Part shown: one piece after another, positions 1 through 6,400 of the stretch
Numbering within the stretch: position 1 is the stretch's first letter
Layout: each line of letters opens with the position of its first letter
Assembly (NCBI GenBank): GCA_002420085.1
Contig: DIHI01000039.1
Span: 42,766 to 49,763 of the forward strand
Source of the DNA: Lysobacterales bacterium UBA5700
GTDB taxonomy: Bacteria > Pseudomonadota > Gammaproteobacteria > Xanthomonadales > Xanthomonadaceae
DNA length: 6,998 nucleotides
Reading direction: 5' to 3'
Notes under the pieces: generated by a model
The model's database searches: none
What the model was told of the DNA's origin: nothing
What the model saw: the letters and a program-made list of their open reading frames with translations, nothing else
Translations under genes and position numbers: made by a program

Positions 1-836
1 TGGTCGCGTCCCCCCGCCGATACGCCACCGCAGGTCAGGATGAGATCGGCGCGCTCGGCGGCCTGATCGAGTTGCCGGCGAATCTGCTCCGGGTCATCGG
101 GCAGGATCGCGCCACGCTCGACCTCGACGCCATCCTCGGCCAGCAGGGCAGCCAGCATCGGGCCATTGCTGTCATGGATTTCGCCCGCCACCAGGGGCTG
201 CCCAGCCGGGCGCAGTTCGTCGCCGCTGGCGAACACCACCGCCTGCGGCCGGCGGTACACCGGCAGGGTGGCGAAGCCGAGTGCGGCAGCCAGGCCGAGT
301 CGCACCGGGTCGAGTCGCTGGCCAGCCGACAGGGCGATCTCGCCCTCGGCCAGATCCTCCCCGGCCCGGCGGACGTTGGCGCCCGGCACGGTGCCGGCGG
401 ACAGTTCGATCCAATCGCCGAGCACTCGGCTGTTCTCGCGGATGACGACGGTGTCGGCGCCGTCCGGCAATGCTGCACCGGTGGTGATTCGGATGCACTG
501 ACCCGGCGCGACCCGAAGCGCGCGGCTGGGGCCGGCAAAGCACTCGCCGATCAGGCGCAGTCGGGTCGGGGTTCCGGCATCGAGGTCGGCGGCGCGCACT
601 GCGTAGCCGTCCATCGCGGCATTGTCGAATGGCTGCAAGGGCATCGGCGCGGGCAGAGTCTGGGCCAGTACGCGGCCACGCGCCTGATCCAATGGCTGCG
701 ACTCGATCGGCAAGTGATGTCCGGCCAGGGTCGCATCAAGGATGGCCTCGGCCTCGGCCAGTGCGATCGGCTCCGGATGCCTCGATCGCGTCGGCTCGGC
801 CTCAGCGGATTCGGGGTGGGGGCGTTCAGGCATCAT
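1..836 (-). CDS. moeA: Molybdopterin molybdenumtransferase MoeA (3' end cut off by the window edge)
   Basis: MoeA inserts molybdate into adenylylated molybdopterin to form Mo-molybdopterin in the cytoplasm. 278 codons are visible and open to the left edge; the family is usually about 400 residues, so roughly the last third is missing. Visible motifs are FDNAAMDGYA (residues 70-79), TTGAALPDGADTVV (118-131), SGDEL (204-208) and GGVSAGGRD (270-278). By motif alignment D76, T119, E207 and D278 match the catalytic-site residues D59, T100, E188 and D228 of E. coli MoeA. The first 22 or so residues are rich in P, E, H and R and precede the usual family start. Two adjacent ATGs (836 and 833) follow a good GGAGG at 843-847, with spacings of 6 and 9 bases, so the exact start is open. 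The gene overlaps the end of mobA by 8 or 11 bases, which suggests coupled translation. The family assignment is secure; a Glp/MoeA paralogue is the only real alternative. Confidence 0.95.
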   Translation of the reverse strand, partial: MMPERPHPESAEAEPTRSRHPEPIALAEAEAILDATLAGHHLPIESQPLDQARGRVLAQTLPAPMPLQPFDNAAMDGYAVRAADLDAGTPTRLRLIGECFAGPSRALRVAPGQCIRITTGAALPDGADTVVIRENSRVLGDWIELSAGTVPGANVRRAGEDLAEGEIALSAGQRLDPVRLGLAAALGFATLPVYRRPQAVVFASGDELRPAGQPLVAGEIHDSNGPMLAALLAEDGVEVERGAILPDDPEQIRRQLDQAAERADLILTCGGVSAGGRD

Positions 837-1392
837 CGAAATCCTCCGGGCGATTCAGATTGCCGAAATGCAGTTCGGAAAAATCGACCTCGACCGGACC
901 CAGCCGCCGCAGCAGCGACCAGGCCGAGCGCTGGCCATCGGCCAGCACCTCGGTCAGCAGGGCCGAGGCACGCTCCACGGGCCACAGTGCGACCAGGGGC
1001 TGAACCCCATCCCGATCGCGAGCGACCGCTCCGTTCGGCGCGCCGCCGCCAGCCAGACGTGCCACCAGGTCATCGGGAATGCACGCCAGATCGACCGGAA
1101 CCGTGACCAGCCAGGGCGTCGGGCAGGCATCGAACAGGGCGTCGAGGCCGGCCAGCGGGCCGATCGCACCCCCCAGGCGATCGGCGACCGGCTGCACGCC
1201 CAGCGCCCGATGACGTTCCTGGTTGCGGTTGGCGCTGACCAGCAGGGATCGAACCTGTCCAGCCAGCGCCTGCCGGGTGCGCACGATCAAGGCGTGCCCC
1301 CGATAGACATGCCACGCCTTGTCGATGCCGCCAAGCCGGACAGCACGACCACCGGCCAGGATGCCGGCCGTGACCGACTCGCGCGTGATCAT
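826..1392 (-). CDS. mobA: Molybdenum cofactor guanylyltransferase MobA
   Basis: MobA transfers GMP from GTP to Mo-molybdopterin, giving the guanine dinucleotide cofactor of DMSO-reductase-family enzymes such as nitrate reductases and formate dehydrogenases. It is a cytoplasmic nucleotidyltransferase. The 188 residues match the usual length (E. coli about 194). The N-terminal signature [14 protein letters not shown] (residues 12-25) is the GTP-binding loop, followed by VSANRN (52-57), GPLAG (78-82) and VPVD (98-101), whose Asp is the expected Mg-binding residue. The C-terminal GNLNRPEDF (177-185) matches the family's N-[IV]-N-TPE element. The ATG shares bases with the der stop codon (ATGA). 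The upstream bases are only the purine-rich AAGAAGAA, with no clear Shine-Dalgarno, so translation probably depends on ribosomes finishing der. moeA follows with overlap. Other NTP-transferases share the first loop, but the C-terminal motif and the moeA neighbour make MobA the firm call. Confidence 0.94.
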   Translation of the reverse strand: MITRESVTAGILAGGRAVRLGGIDKAWHVYRGHALIVRTRQALAGQVRSLLVSANRNQERHRALGVQPVADRLGGAIGPLAGLDALFDACPTPWLVTVPVDLACIPDDLVARLAGGGAPNGAVARDRDGVQPLVALWPVERASALLTEVLADGQRSAWSLLRRLGPVEVDFSELHFGNLNRPEDFDDA

Positions 1393-2786
1393 TTCTTCTT
1401 GACGTGGCGGAGCATGCGCTTGCGCTGCCGAACCTGGCGCTCGGTCAGTGGATTCTTGCGCCCTTCGTAGGGGTTATCACCCTCGCGGAACTGGAATCGG
1501 ATCGGCGTCCCGACCAACTTGAAACGCTTGCGGAAAAAATTTTCCAGATAGCGGGTGTAGCTGTCCGGCAGGGTCTTGACCCGGCTGCCATGGACGATGA
1601 AGGTCGGCGGGTTGTCGCCGCCCGGATGGGCGTAGCGAAGCTTGGCCGTATGGCCGCGCACCACCGGCGGTTGGAAGCCGCGATAGGCTTCTTCCAGGGC
1701 ACGGGTGACTTCCGAAGTGGTGAAGCGCCGGGTCGCCGAGGCATGGGCGCGGTGGATCGCGGCGAACAGTTCACGCAGGCCCGAACCATGCAATGCCGAA
1801 ATGAACAACCGTTCGGCCCAGGGCACGAAACCCAGCTTGCGATCGAGCAGTTGCCGGGTCTGTTCCCGACGATAGCTGTCGAGGCCATCCCATTTGTTGA
1901 TCGCAACCACCAGTCCACGCCCGGCATCCAGCACATGACCAAGGATGGTCGCATCCTGATCCGAAACGCCCTCGCTGGCATCGAGCAGCAGGATGGTCAC
2001 CTGACTCGATTCGATCGCCTGGAGCGATTTGACGACGCTGAATTTCTCGATCGCCTCCTCGACCCGCGACCGGCGCCGGATACCAGCGGTATCGATCAGC
2101 CGGTACGTGCGACCATCGCGATCGAGATCGACCGCGATGGCATCGCGGGTGGTGCCCGGCACCTCCGAGGCGATCATCCGCTCTTCGCCGAGCAGCCGGT
2201 TGACCAGGGTCGATTTGCCGACATTCGGTCGGCCGACGAAGGCCAGACGGATCCGTTCCGGGTCGTCTTCCAACACGGCGGTATCGCCGTCTTCGGGCAG
2301 GGCGGCCTGGGTCGCCTCGATCAGGTCATCGAGTCCCCGGCGATGCGCCGAGGACACCCCGAACATCGGAGAAATGCCATAACGGCTGAAATCGGCCAGC
2401 ACGGCCTGTTCATCCAGGCCATCGGTCTTGTTGACGACCAGGAACACCGGCCGATCCAGCTTGCGCAGCCAGGCCAGGATGTCGCGGTCGAGTGCCGACT
2501 CGCCCTCGCGGGCATCGACCACGAACAGTACGAGATCGGCCTCGGCGGCTGCCGCGCGGGTCTGCCGTGCGGTCGCACCGGCCAAGCCCTCGTCCTCGCC
2601 GGCCAGGCCGCCGGTATCGACCAGCACGAAATGTCGGCCCTGCTCGGGCCGACAGACGCCGTAGTGACGATCACGGGTAACACCGGGCAGATCGTGGACC
2701 AGCGCCTCGCGACTGCGGGTCAGGGCGTTGTACAGGGTGGACTTGCCGACATTGGGTCGACCGACCAGGGCAACCAGCGGCAGCAT
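1389..2786 (-). CDS. der: Ribosome biogenesis GTPase Der (EngA)
   Basis: Der is an essential cytoplasmic GTPase that acts in late assembly of the 50S ribosomal subunit. Its 465 residues (E. coli 490) carry the diagnostic tandem of two Era-like G domains plus a KH-like C-terminal domain. In G domain 1 the P-loop GRPNVGKST is at 9-17, the G2 region VTRDR at 36-40, DTGG at 57-60, NKTDG at 119-123 and a G5-like SSA at 145-147. In G domain 2 the P-loop GRPNVGKST is at 185-193, GTTRD at 211-215, DTAG at 232-235, NKWDG at 297-301 and SALHGSG at 330-336. The KH-like region spans about 350-440, with [15 protein letters not shown] near its end, followed by a very basic tail ending in KKK. The ATG has a GGAG at 2793-2796 with a 6-base spacer and lies 12 bases after the bamB stop. 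All nucleotide-binding motifs are intact. The bamB-der order is typical of Gammaproteobacteria; the mobA gene joined to the end is not part of the classic cluster. Confidence 0.98.
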   Translation of the reverse strand: MLPLVALVGRPNVGKSTLYNALTRSREALVHDLPGVTRDRHYGVCRPEQGRHFVLVDTGGLAGEDEGLAGATARQTRAAAAEADLVLFVVDAREGESALDRDILAWLRKLDRPVFLVVNKTDGLDEQAVLADFSRYGISPMFGVSSAHRRGLDDLIEATQAALPEDGDTAVLEDDPERIRLAFVGRPNVGKSTLVNRLLGEERMIASEVPGTTRDAIAVDLDRDGRTYRLIDTAGIRRRSRVEEAIEKFSVVKSLQAIESSQVTILLLDASEGVSDQDATILGHVLDAGRGLVVAINKWDGLDSYRREQTRQLLDRKLGFVPWAERLFISALHGSGLRELFAAIHRAHASATRRFTTSEVTRALEEAYRGFQPPVVRGHTAKLRYAHPGGDNPPTFIVHGSRVKTLPDSYTRYLENFFRKRFKLVGTPIRFQFREGDNPYEGRKNPLTERQVRQRKRMLRHVKKK

Positions 2787-2798
2787 CCAGGACTCCGC

Positions 2799-3989
2799 TC
2801 AGCCGCCGCCGATGCGATAGGCGGCGAGCCGGCCATCGGTATCGACGACCACCAGGATGCCTTCCGGCGAAACCTGTGGGGTGGCACGGATCGGATCACC
2901 ACCATGCTTGATCCGCGCCACGAAGTCGCCGCTGTCCAGACGCAGCCAGTGCAGGTAACCCTCAAGGTCGCCAACCACGGCATGCTCGCCCTGGACCGCC
3001 GGTGAGCTCAGCCAACGCATGGCCAGCGCGTCCTGTCGCCACACGGCATTGCCGTTGTTGCGATCGAGCGCCCAGACATCGCCCTGAACATCCACGGCCA
3101 GCACCCGGTCGCGCGCCAGGGCGACGCCGGTGGCCGACTTCAGTTCACGATTCCAGACCGGGCTGCCGCCATTGGCGGTCAGGGCAGCCAGGCGACCCTT
3201 GAAGCTAGCGGCAAACACCGCATCCAGACCGACCGCCAACTCGCCATCGACGTCGGCCATGCGATCGAGTTCGCTGCGCCCCTCGGGCTCGGCGACACTC
3301 CGCTCCCACACCCGCAGGCCATCCTGGGCGCGCAGGGCGACCACGGTGCCGTCGTCGTAGCCGACATAGACCACGCCCTGACCGAGCACCGGCGCGCCAT
3401 TGCCGCGCACGGTCAGGGCCGGCAGGCCACGGGCAAATACCCAGCGCCTGCGGCCGTCCGCCAGATCGAGTCCATAGACGCGGCCGTCGCTGCTGCGAAC
3501 GATCGCCAGACCCTCGCTGATCAACGGTCGTGAGGCCACTTCCGACAGCACCCGAACCGACCAGCGCTCGCCGCCGGTATCGGCATCGAGGGCGACCACC
3601 TGGCCCTCCATGGTGCCGACCACCACGTAGCCCGCGCCAACGCCGGGGGAGGTCGAATAACGCAGCTTCGACTTCACTGCCCAGACTTCCCGGCCGGTTT
3701 CCAGTGCGAGTGCCTTGACCCGGCCACTGGCATCGGCGGTATAGACCCGGCCCTCGGCCACGGCCGGCGCCTGCCGCAGCCACAGTCGCTGCTCGCCCTT
3801 GCCGATCGATTCGCGCCACAGCCGCTCCGGCTTGAAGGCCGGCTCGAAATCGACCAGTTCGGCCGGCTCACCGGCCTCGGCCGTCTTGTCGCCCTTGCCG
3901 AACCAACCCTTGATGGTATTGCAGCCGGCCAGGCCGATCACCAGCAGGCCGACCGTCGCTGCGCGAACGATGGGGAATCGCACGATCAT
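2799..3989 (-). CDS. bamB: Outer membrane assembly lipoprotein BamB
   Basis: BamB is the beta-propeller lipoprotein of the BAM complex; it binds BamA and helps insert beta-barrel proteins into the outer membrane. Counted from the ATG, 396 residues are encoded. A signal peptide with a lipobox LAGC puts the lipidated Cys at residue 23; the next residue is Asn rather than Asp, which fits outer-membrane sorting. The mature part shows repeated PQQ/propeller blade signatures: G-x-V-x-AL(D)-x-x-[TD]G-x-x-x-W around residues 89-103, 128-143, 168-183, 213-228, 264-279 and 303-317. The loop LTVRG at 192-196 resembles the conserved BamA-contact loop described in E. coli. The late block VVGDLEGYLHWL (338-349) is also typical. 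The ATG overlaps the yfgM stop (ATGA), but the GGAGG upstream is only 1 base from it; an in-frame GTG at 3983 is 7 bases away and may be the true start, giving 394 residues. The signal peptide survives either way. Confidence 0.96.
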   Translation of the reverse strand: MIVRFPIVRAATVGLLVIGLAGCNTIKGWFGKGDKTAEAGEPAELVDFEPAFKPERLWRESIGKGEQRLWLRQAPAVAEGRVYTADASGRVKALALETGREVWAVKSKLRYSTSPGVGAGYVVVGTMEGQVVALDADTGGERWSVRVLSEVASRPLISEGLAIVRSSDGRVYGLDLADGRRRWVFARGLPALTVRGNGAPVLGQGVVYVGYDDGTVVALRAQDGLRVWERSVAEPEGRSELDRMADVDGELAVGLDAVFAASFKGRLAALTANGGSPVWNRELKSATGVALARDRVLAVDVQGDVWALDRNNGNAVWRQDALAMRWLSSPAVQGEHAVVGDLEGYLHWLRLDSGDFVARIKHGGDPIRATPQVSPEGILVVVDTDGRLAAYRIGGG

Positions 3990-4645
3990 GCCTCCGGTGT
4001 CGCCGATGCTGGCGCCGACTCGCCGAGCGCGGCCAGCTTGCGTTGCAGGATTTCCCGTTGCGGGCCGCCTGTGGCATCCAGGCGGGTCAGGGCCTCGCGA
4101 TAGGCTGCCCGAGCTTCGTCCGGTCGTTCCAGCGCCAACAGGGCATCACCGCGAATCTGCTCGGTGATCCCGGCATAGGCCGCTGGCACCGTCGCCAGAC
4201 GATCGAGCGCGGCCTGAGGCTCGCCGGCAACCAGATCGAGTCGGGCCAGACGGATCGCGGCCAGACCAGCAACGGCCGGATCCTTGGCTGCGGCAGCCGC
4301 AGCCAGTTCGGTCCGGGCGGCCGCCAGATCACCGGTACCAACCTGCATGTCGGCGATGTGCAGGCGCGCCAGGGTGGCGTAGCCGGTGTCGGAGAATTCG
4401 GCGGCCAGCGACGCGCTCAAGGCGCTCGCCGACTCCAGATTGGCAGCACCGGCCGCCTGTGCCAGTGCGGCGAACTGGGTCGATGCCGTGATCCGATGCT
4501 CGCGCTGGCTGTCCTGCCACCAATTCCAGCCGAAGATGCCGGCCAGGCCGACGGCGATGCCGGTCAGCAGGGTGCTGGCGTTTTCGCGGAGCCAGGTTCG
4601 CACCTTTTCCGCAGTTTCGTGTTCGTCGTCCAGTTCGAATGCCAT
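3986..4645 (-). CDS. yfgM: YfgM-family periplasmic TPR-like protein (ancillary SecYEG/PpiD partner)
   Basis: In E. coli, YfgM is a single-pass inner-membrane protein with a periplasmic TPR-like domain. It associates with PpiD and the SecYEG translocon and is thought to assist exported proteins. The 219 residues (E. coli 206) begin with a charged cytoplasmic stretch containing TAEKVRTWLREN (11-22). One hydrophobic segment follows at about 25-42, with the aromatic anchor GWNWW at 39-43. The rest is alanine-rich and helical with a TPR-like pattern: blocks around FAALAQAAG, YATLARLHIADMQ, AIRLARLDLVAGEPQAALDRL and GDALLALERPDEARAAYREAL, then a closing helix QRKLAALG. No catalytic motif is expected or seen. 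The ATG has a GGAG 10 bases upstream, partly inside a small hairpin. The stop overlaps the bamB start by 4 bases. Position immediately before bamB and der is the normal place for yfgM. Sequence conservation is low in this family, so much of the certainty comes from topology plus context. Confidence 0.9.
   Translation of the reverse strand: MAFELDDEHETAEKVRTWLRENASTLLTGIAVGLAGIFGWNWWQDSQREHRITASTQFAALAQAAGAANLESASALSASLAAEFSDTGYATLARLHIADMQVGTGDLAAARTELAAAAAAKDPAVAGLAAIRLARLDLVAGEPQAALDRLATVPAAYAGITEQIRGDALLALERPDEARAAYREALTRLDATGGPQREILQRKLAALGESAPASATPEA
3991..3995 (-). promoter_or_regulatory. Strong Shine-Dalgarno that bears on the bamB start
   Basis: GGAGG lies inside the last codons of yfgM. 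It is 1 base from the ATG at 3989-3987 but 7 bases from the in-frame GTG at 3983-3981. Spacing of about 5-9 bases is usual, so the site favours the GTG. The ATGA overlap could instead allow reinitiation at the ATG. Confidence 0.55.
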
Positions 4646-4730
4646 GCGATTTCCACTCCGGGGCGATGCCCCGAAGACAATGGGTTGCGGGAATTTTCTC
4701 GAAGCGGTCGGTCCGGCTCAGCCGCCGGAT
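4646..4730 (-). other. 85-base intergenic gap between rodZ and yfgM
   Basis: This is the only sizeable non-coding stretch in the window. It holds two short inverted repeats (4659-4673 and 4713-4728), a short AT-richer patch around 4690-4697, and the yfgM ribosome binding site. I see no convincing -35/-10 pair, no U-run terminator and no recognisable remnant of a gene. In many Gammaproteobacteria ispG and hisS lie at this position. Confidence 0.8.
4659..4673 (-). other. Small perfect hairpin overlapping the yfgM ribosome binding site
   Basis: On the transcript strand CGGGGC-AUC-GCCCCG forms a perfect 6-base-pair, all-G/C stem with a 3-base loop. The last base of the stem is the first G of the GGAG (4656-4659) that serves yfgM. 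No U-run follows, so it is not a standard intrinsic terminator. It could lower translation initiation at yfgM or stabilise a 5' end; both ideas are inference. Confidence 0.4.
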
Positions 4731-5630
4731 TCAGCCACCGGAGGATCGGGACACCACTTCGCCGCTGGAGGATACCGCAAAGCGCGCGACATTGCCCTGC
4801 CTGAAGCGGGTGAGGTCGAGCGTATCGGCACCGGAATGGACCGTCACTGCGGCCGCATTGCCCAACGCGACCTGACCGATGTCGGCCTCGGGAAAGCGGT
4901 ATTCGGCGCCCGCCGGGACCAGTTCATGGACCAGACGACGACCGTCGCGGTCATAAAGCTCGAACCAGCTCTGCTCGGCGAACACGAAGCGCCACTCGCC
5001 CGCCACATCAGCCGATTCGTCACGGCGACCGGCGTCGGTGGACGACGCTGCGGCCGAGTCGGCCAACGGATCGAGAACGCCCGGAACCACCGCCGGCAGG
5101 CGTGGGGTCATCGATGCGGTCGCCAGCACGGCCGGCCGCTGTTCGGCAGGCTGCGCGACGGCGGCATCGCTGCGGGTCGAGGGTTGGAGCAGGGTCAGCG
5201 GTGCGGCGGTGTCGGGCAATTGATGGCTGCCGGCCAGCCAGACGATCGGTGCCACGATCGCAACGGTCAGGGTGATGTAGACCGAGCGGTGGCCGATGGC
5301 TTCCAGGTTGGCCCGCCAACGCGGTGTCGCCGCGACCGCGATCGGGATCGGGGCTGCTTCCTGCCTGCTCGGGGCCAGCATCGGCTCGATGTCAGACCAG
5401 GCCAGGCCAACCTCACGGCTGAAACTGCGCAGGTGGCCGCGGATGTAGACATCGGCACCCAATCGTTCGAAGCAGTCGCTCTCGATGTCCTCGACGATCC
5501 GGGTCAGCACATGCATGCGCGCTGCCAGTTGTGAGCGGCTCATGCCGGCATGTTCTCGGGCCTGGCGCAGCCGCGCGCCAAGACCGGGCGCGCAGGCGTG
5601 GACCCTTTCGCTGTGATGGGTATCGTTCAT
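4731..5630 (-). CDS. rodZ: Cell-shape protein RodZ (HTH, transmembrane segment, DUF4115)
   Basis: RodZ links the MreB cytoskeleton to the inner membrane and the elongation peptidoglycan machinery, and so maintains rod shape. The 299 residues (E. coli 337) show the full architecture. A Cro/CI-like helix-turn-helix domain spans about 16-85, with LGARLRQAREHAGMS at 17-31 and VYIRGHLRSFSREVGL at 61-76; the latter corresponds to the MreB-contact helix region. One transmembrane segment lies at about 116-134. An Ala/Pro/Thr-rich periplasmic linker follows at about 140-210. The C-terminal DUF4115 domain covers about 213-285, with SWFELYDRDG (221-230), GNAAAVTVHSG (257-267) and the following VDL-like DLTRF. 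The frame stays open far upstream inside pilF, but the domain starts only here, and the ATG overlaps the pilF stop as ATGA. There is no clear Shine-Dalgarno before it, so coupling to pilF is likely. The gene is followed by the 85-base gap rather than ispG. Confidence 0.95.
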   Translation of the reverse strand: MNDTHHSERVHACAPGLGARLRQAREHAGMSRSQLAARMHVLTRIVEDIESDCFERLGADVYIRGHLRSFSREVGLAWSDIEPMLAPSRQEAAPIPIAVAATPRWRANLEAIGHRSVYITLTVAIVAPIVWLAGSHQLPDTAAPLTLLQPSTRSDAAVAQPAEQRPAVLATASMTPRLPAVVPGVLDPLADSAAASSTDAGRRDESADVAGEWRFVFAEQSWFELYDRDGRRLVHELVPAGAEYRFPEADIGQVALGNAAAVTVHSGADTLDLTRFRQGNVARFAVSSSGEVVSRSSGG

Positions 5631-6400
5631 GGTCGTGAGTCGGAATCCGGCGCGGCCGGTGCGAAGTCGGGATGCTCGGCGGCCAATCGTTGGCGGTAAC
5701 GCCTCGCCCCTTCCTCGTTGCCCAGTGCGGCTTCGATGCGGGCAGCGAGATCCAGCAGGACGGGGTCTTCCACAGGCAGCACCTCGCGGCGCTGCCAGAA
5801 AGCGCGGGCACTCAGATAGTTGCCCTTGTCGAAGTTGAGCCGGGCGAGGTTTTCCAGCGCCTCGGCGGAATCCGGACGCAACTCCAACAGGCGTCGGAAA
5901 TAGGTTTCGGCACGCTCCGGGCTGCCGGCCTGCACAGCACAGGCACCGGCATTCAGCAGGGCCGATTCCGGGGTCTTGTAGAACGGGTCGTCGAGTGCGC
6001 GCTGGAACCAGCGGTCGGAATCGGCGGCCTGACCGTTGCGGCACAGCCACGAGCCGTAATTATTGAGCACGGAGCCGGTCTCAGGGGCGAGATCGACCGA
6101 GCGTCGATAGTGGCGCTCGGCCTGCTCCGGCCGCCGGATGCGTTCGTACAGGAAGCCGAGCAGGGTCTGCACCTCGGCCGAGCGTGGATCCAACCGCTCG
6201 GCACGCTGCAAGCGGTCGAGGGCGGTTTCGTCATCGCCGCGCTGCATGTAGCCCTGCGCCAACTGGATGTTCAGTCGTACCGCTTCGGCGGTATCGCCGC
6301 CCTTTCCGGAACGACTGCCGCCGGAACTCGCGCAACCGCTCAGGACGGTCACGAGCAGCACCGGAAGGATCAGCCGGATCAGGAGGTCAGGCGGCGACAT
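5627..6400 (-). CDS. pilF: Type IV pilus biogenesis/stability lipoprotein PilF (PilW), the PilQ pilotin
   Basis: PilF is an outer-membrane lipoprotein that helps the PilQ secretin localise and multimerise, so it is needed for type IV pili. With the start chosen here it has 257 residues. A lipoprotein signal peptide ends in the lipobox LSGC with Cys at 23, followed by Ala, which fits outer-membrane sorting. Six TPR units follow at about 44-74, 76-108, 110-139, 146-178, 180-212 and 214-245. Family-typical signatures are [13 protein letters not shown] (111-123) and [12 protein letters not shown] (148-159). An ATG 21 bases upstream (6421) would add seven residues but has no ribosome binding site. 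The chosen ATG has GGAGGAGG 11 bases before it and gives a compact signal peptide. The start overlaps rlmN by 14 bases, and the stop overlaps rodZ as ATGA. Its presence indicates the organism probably makes type IV pili, although no other pilus gene is in the window. Confidence 0.94.
   Translation of the reverse strand: MSPPDLLIRLILPVLLVTVLSGCASSGGSRSGKGGDTAEAVRLNIQLAQGYMQRGDDETALDRLQRAERLDPRSAEVQTLLGFLYERIRRPEQAERHYRRSVDLAPETGSVLNNYGSWLCRNGQAADSDRWFQRALDDPFYKTPESALLNAGACAVQAGSPERAETYFRRLLELRPDSAEALENLARLNFDKGNYLSARAFWQRREVLPVEDPVLLDLAARIEAALGNEEGARRYRQRLAAEHPDFAPAAPDSDSRP

Noticed and set aside
10..15. Run of six C (six G on the coding strand) near the left edge, as a frameshift in moeA
   Set aside because: Reading through it gives the expected GGVSAGGRD motif in frame, so there is no sign of an indel.
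72..1106. A 344-codon plus-strand open frame opposite moeA and mobA
   Set aside because: It lies antisense to two genes with clear family motifs; the composition is low-complexity and matches no family I know.
1532..1545. A6T4 run with palindromic ends inside der, as a frameshift or slippage site
   Set aside because: It encodes the ENFFRK stretch of the Der C-terminal domain in the normal frame, and the conserved sequence continues past it without a shift. The A/T run is unusual for this GC level, but codon choice explains it.
1404..3005. A 533-codon open frame on the plus strand opposite der and bamB
   Set aside because: It is the antisense shadow of der, whose GTPase motifs are unmistakable on the other strand. 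Its product has no recognisable domain, and such long mirror frames are expected at high GC.
4713..4728. Inverted repeat CCGGC-(6)-GCCGG just after rodZ, as a terminator
   Set aside because: The stem is only 5 bp and no U-run follows on the transcript strand, so it does not qualify as an intrinsic terminator.
4386..5534. A 382-codon plus-strand open frame across yfgM and rodZ
   Set aside because: It spans two unrelated real genes and the gap between them and has no domain signature; it is an antisense artefact.
5631..6050. Possible 140-residue N-terminal extension of RodZ
   Set aside because: The frame is open upstream, but it lies inside pilF in another frame and reads as basic low-complexity sequence. 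The HTH domain and the ATGA junction place the start at 5630.
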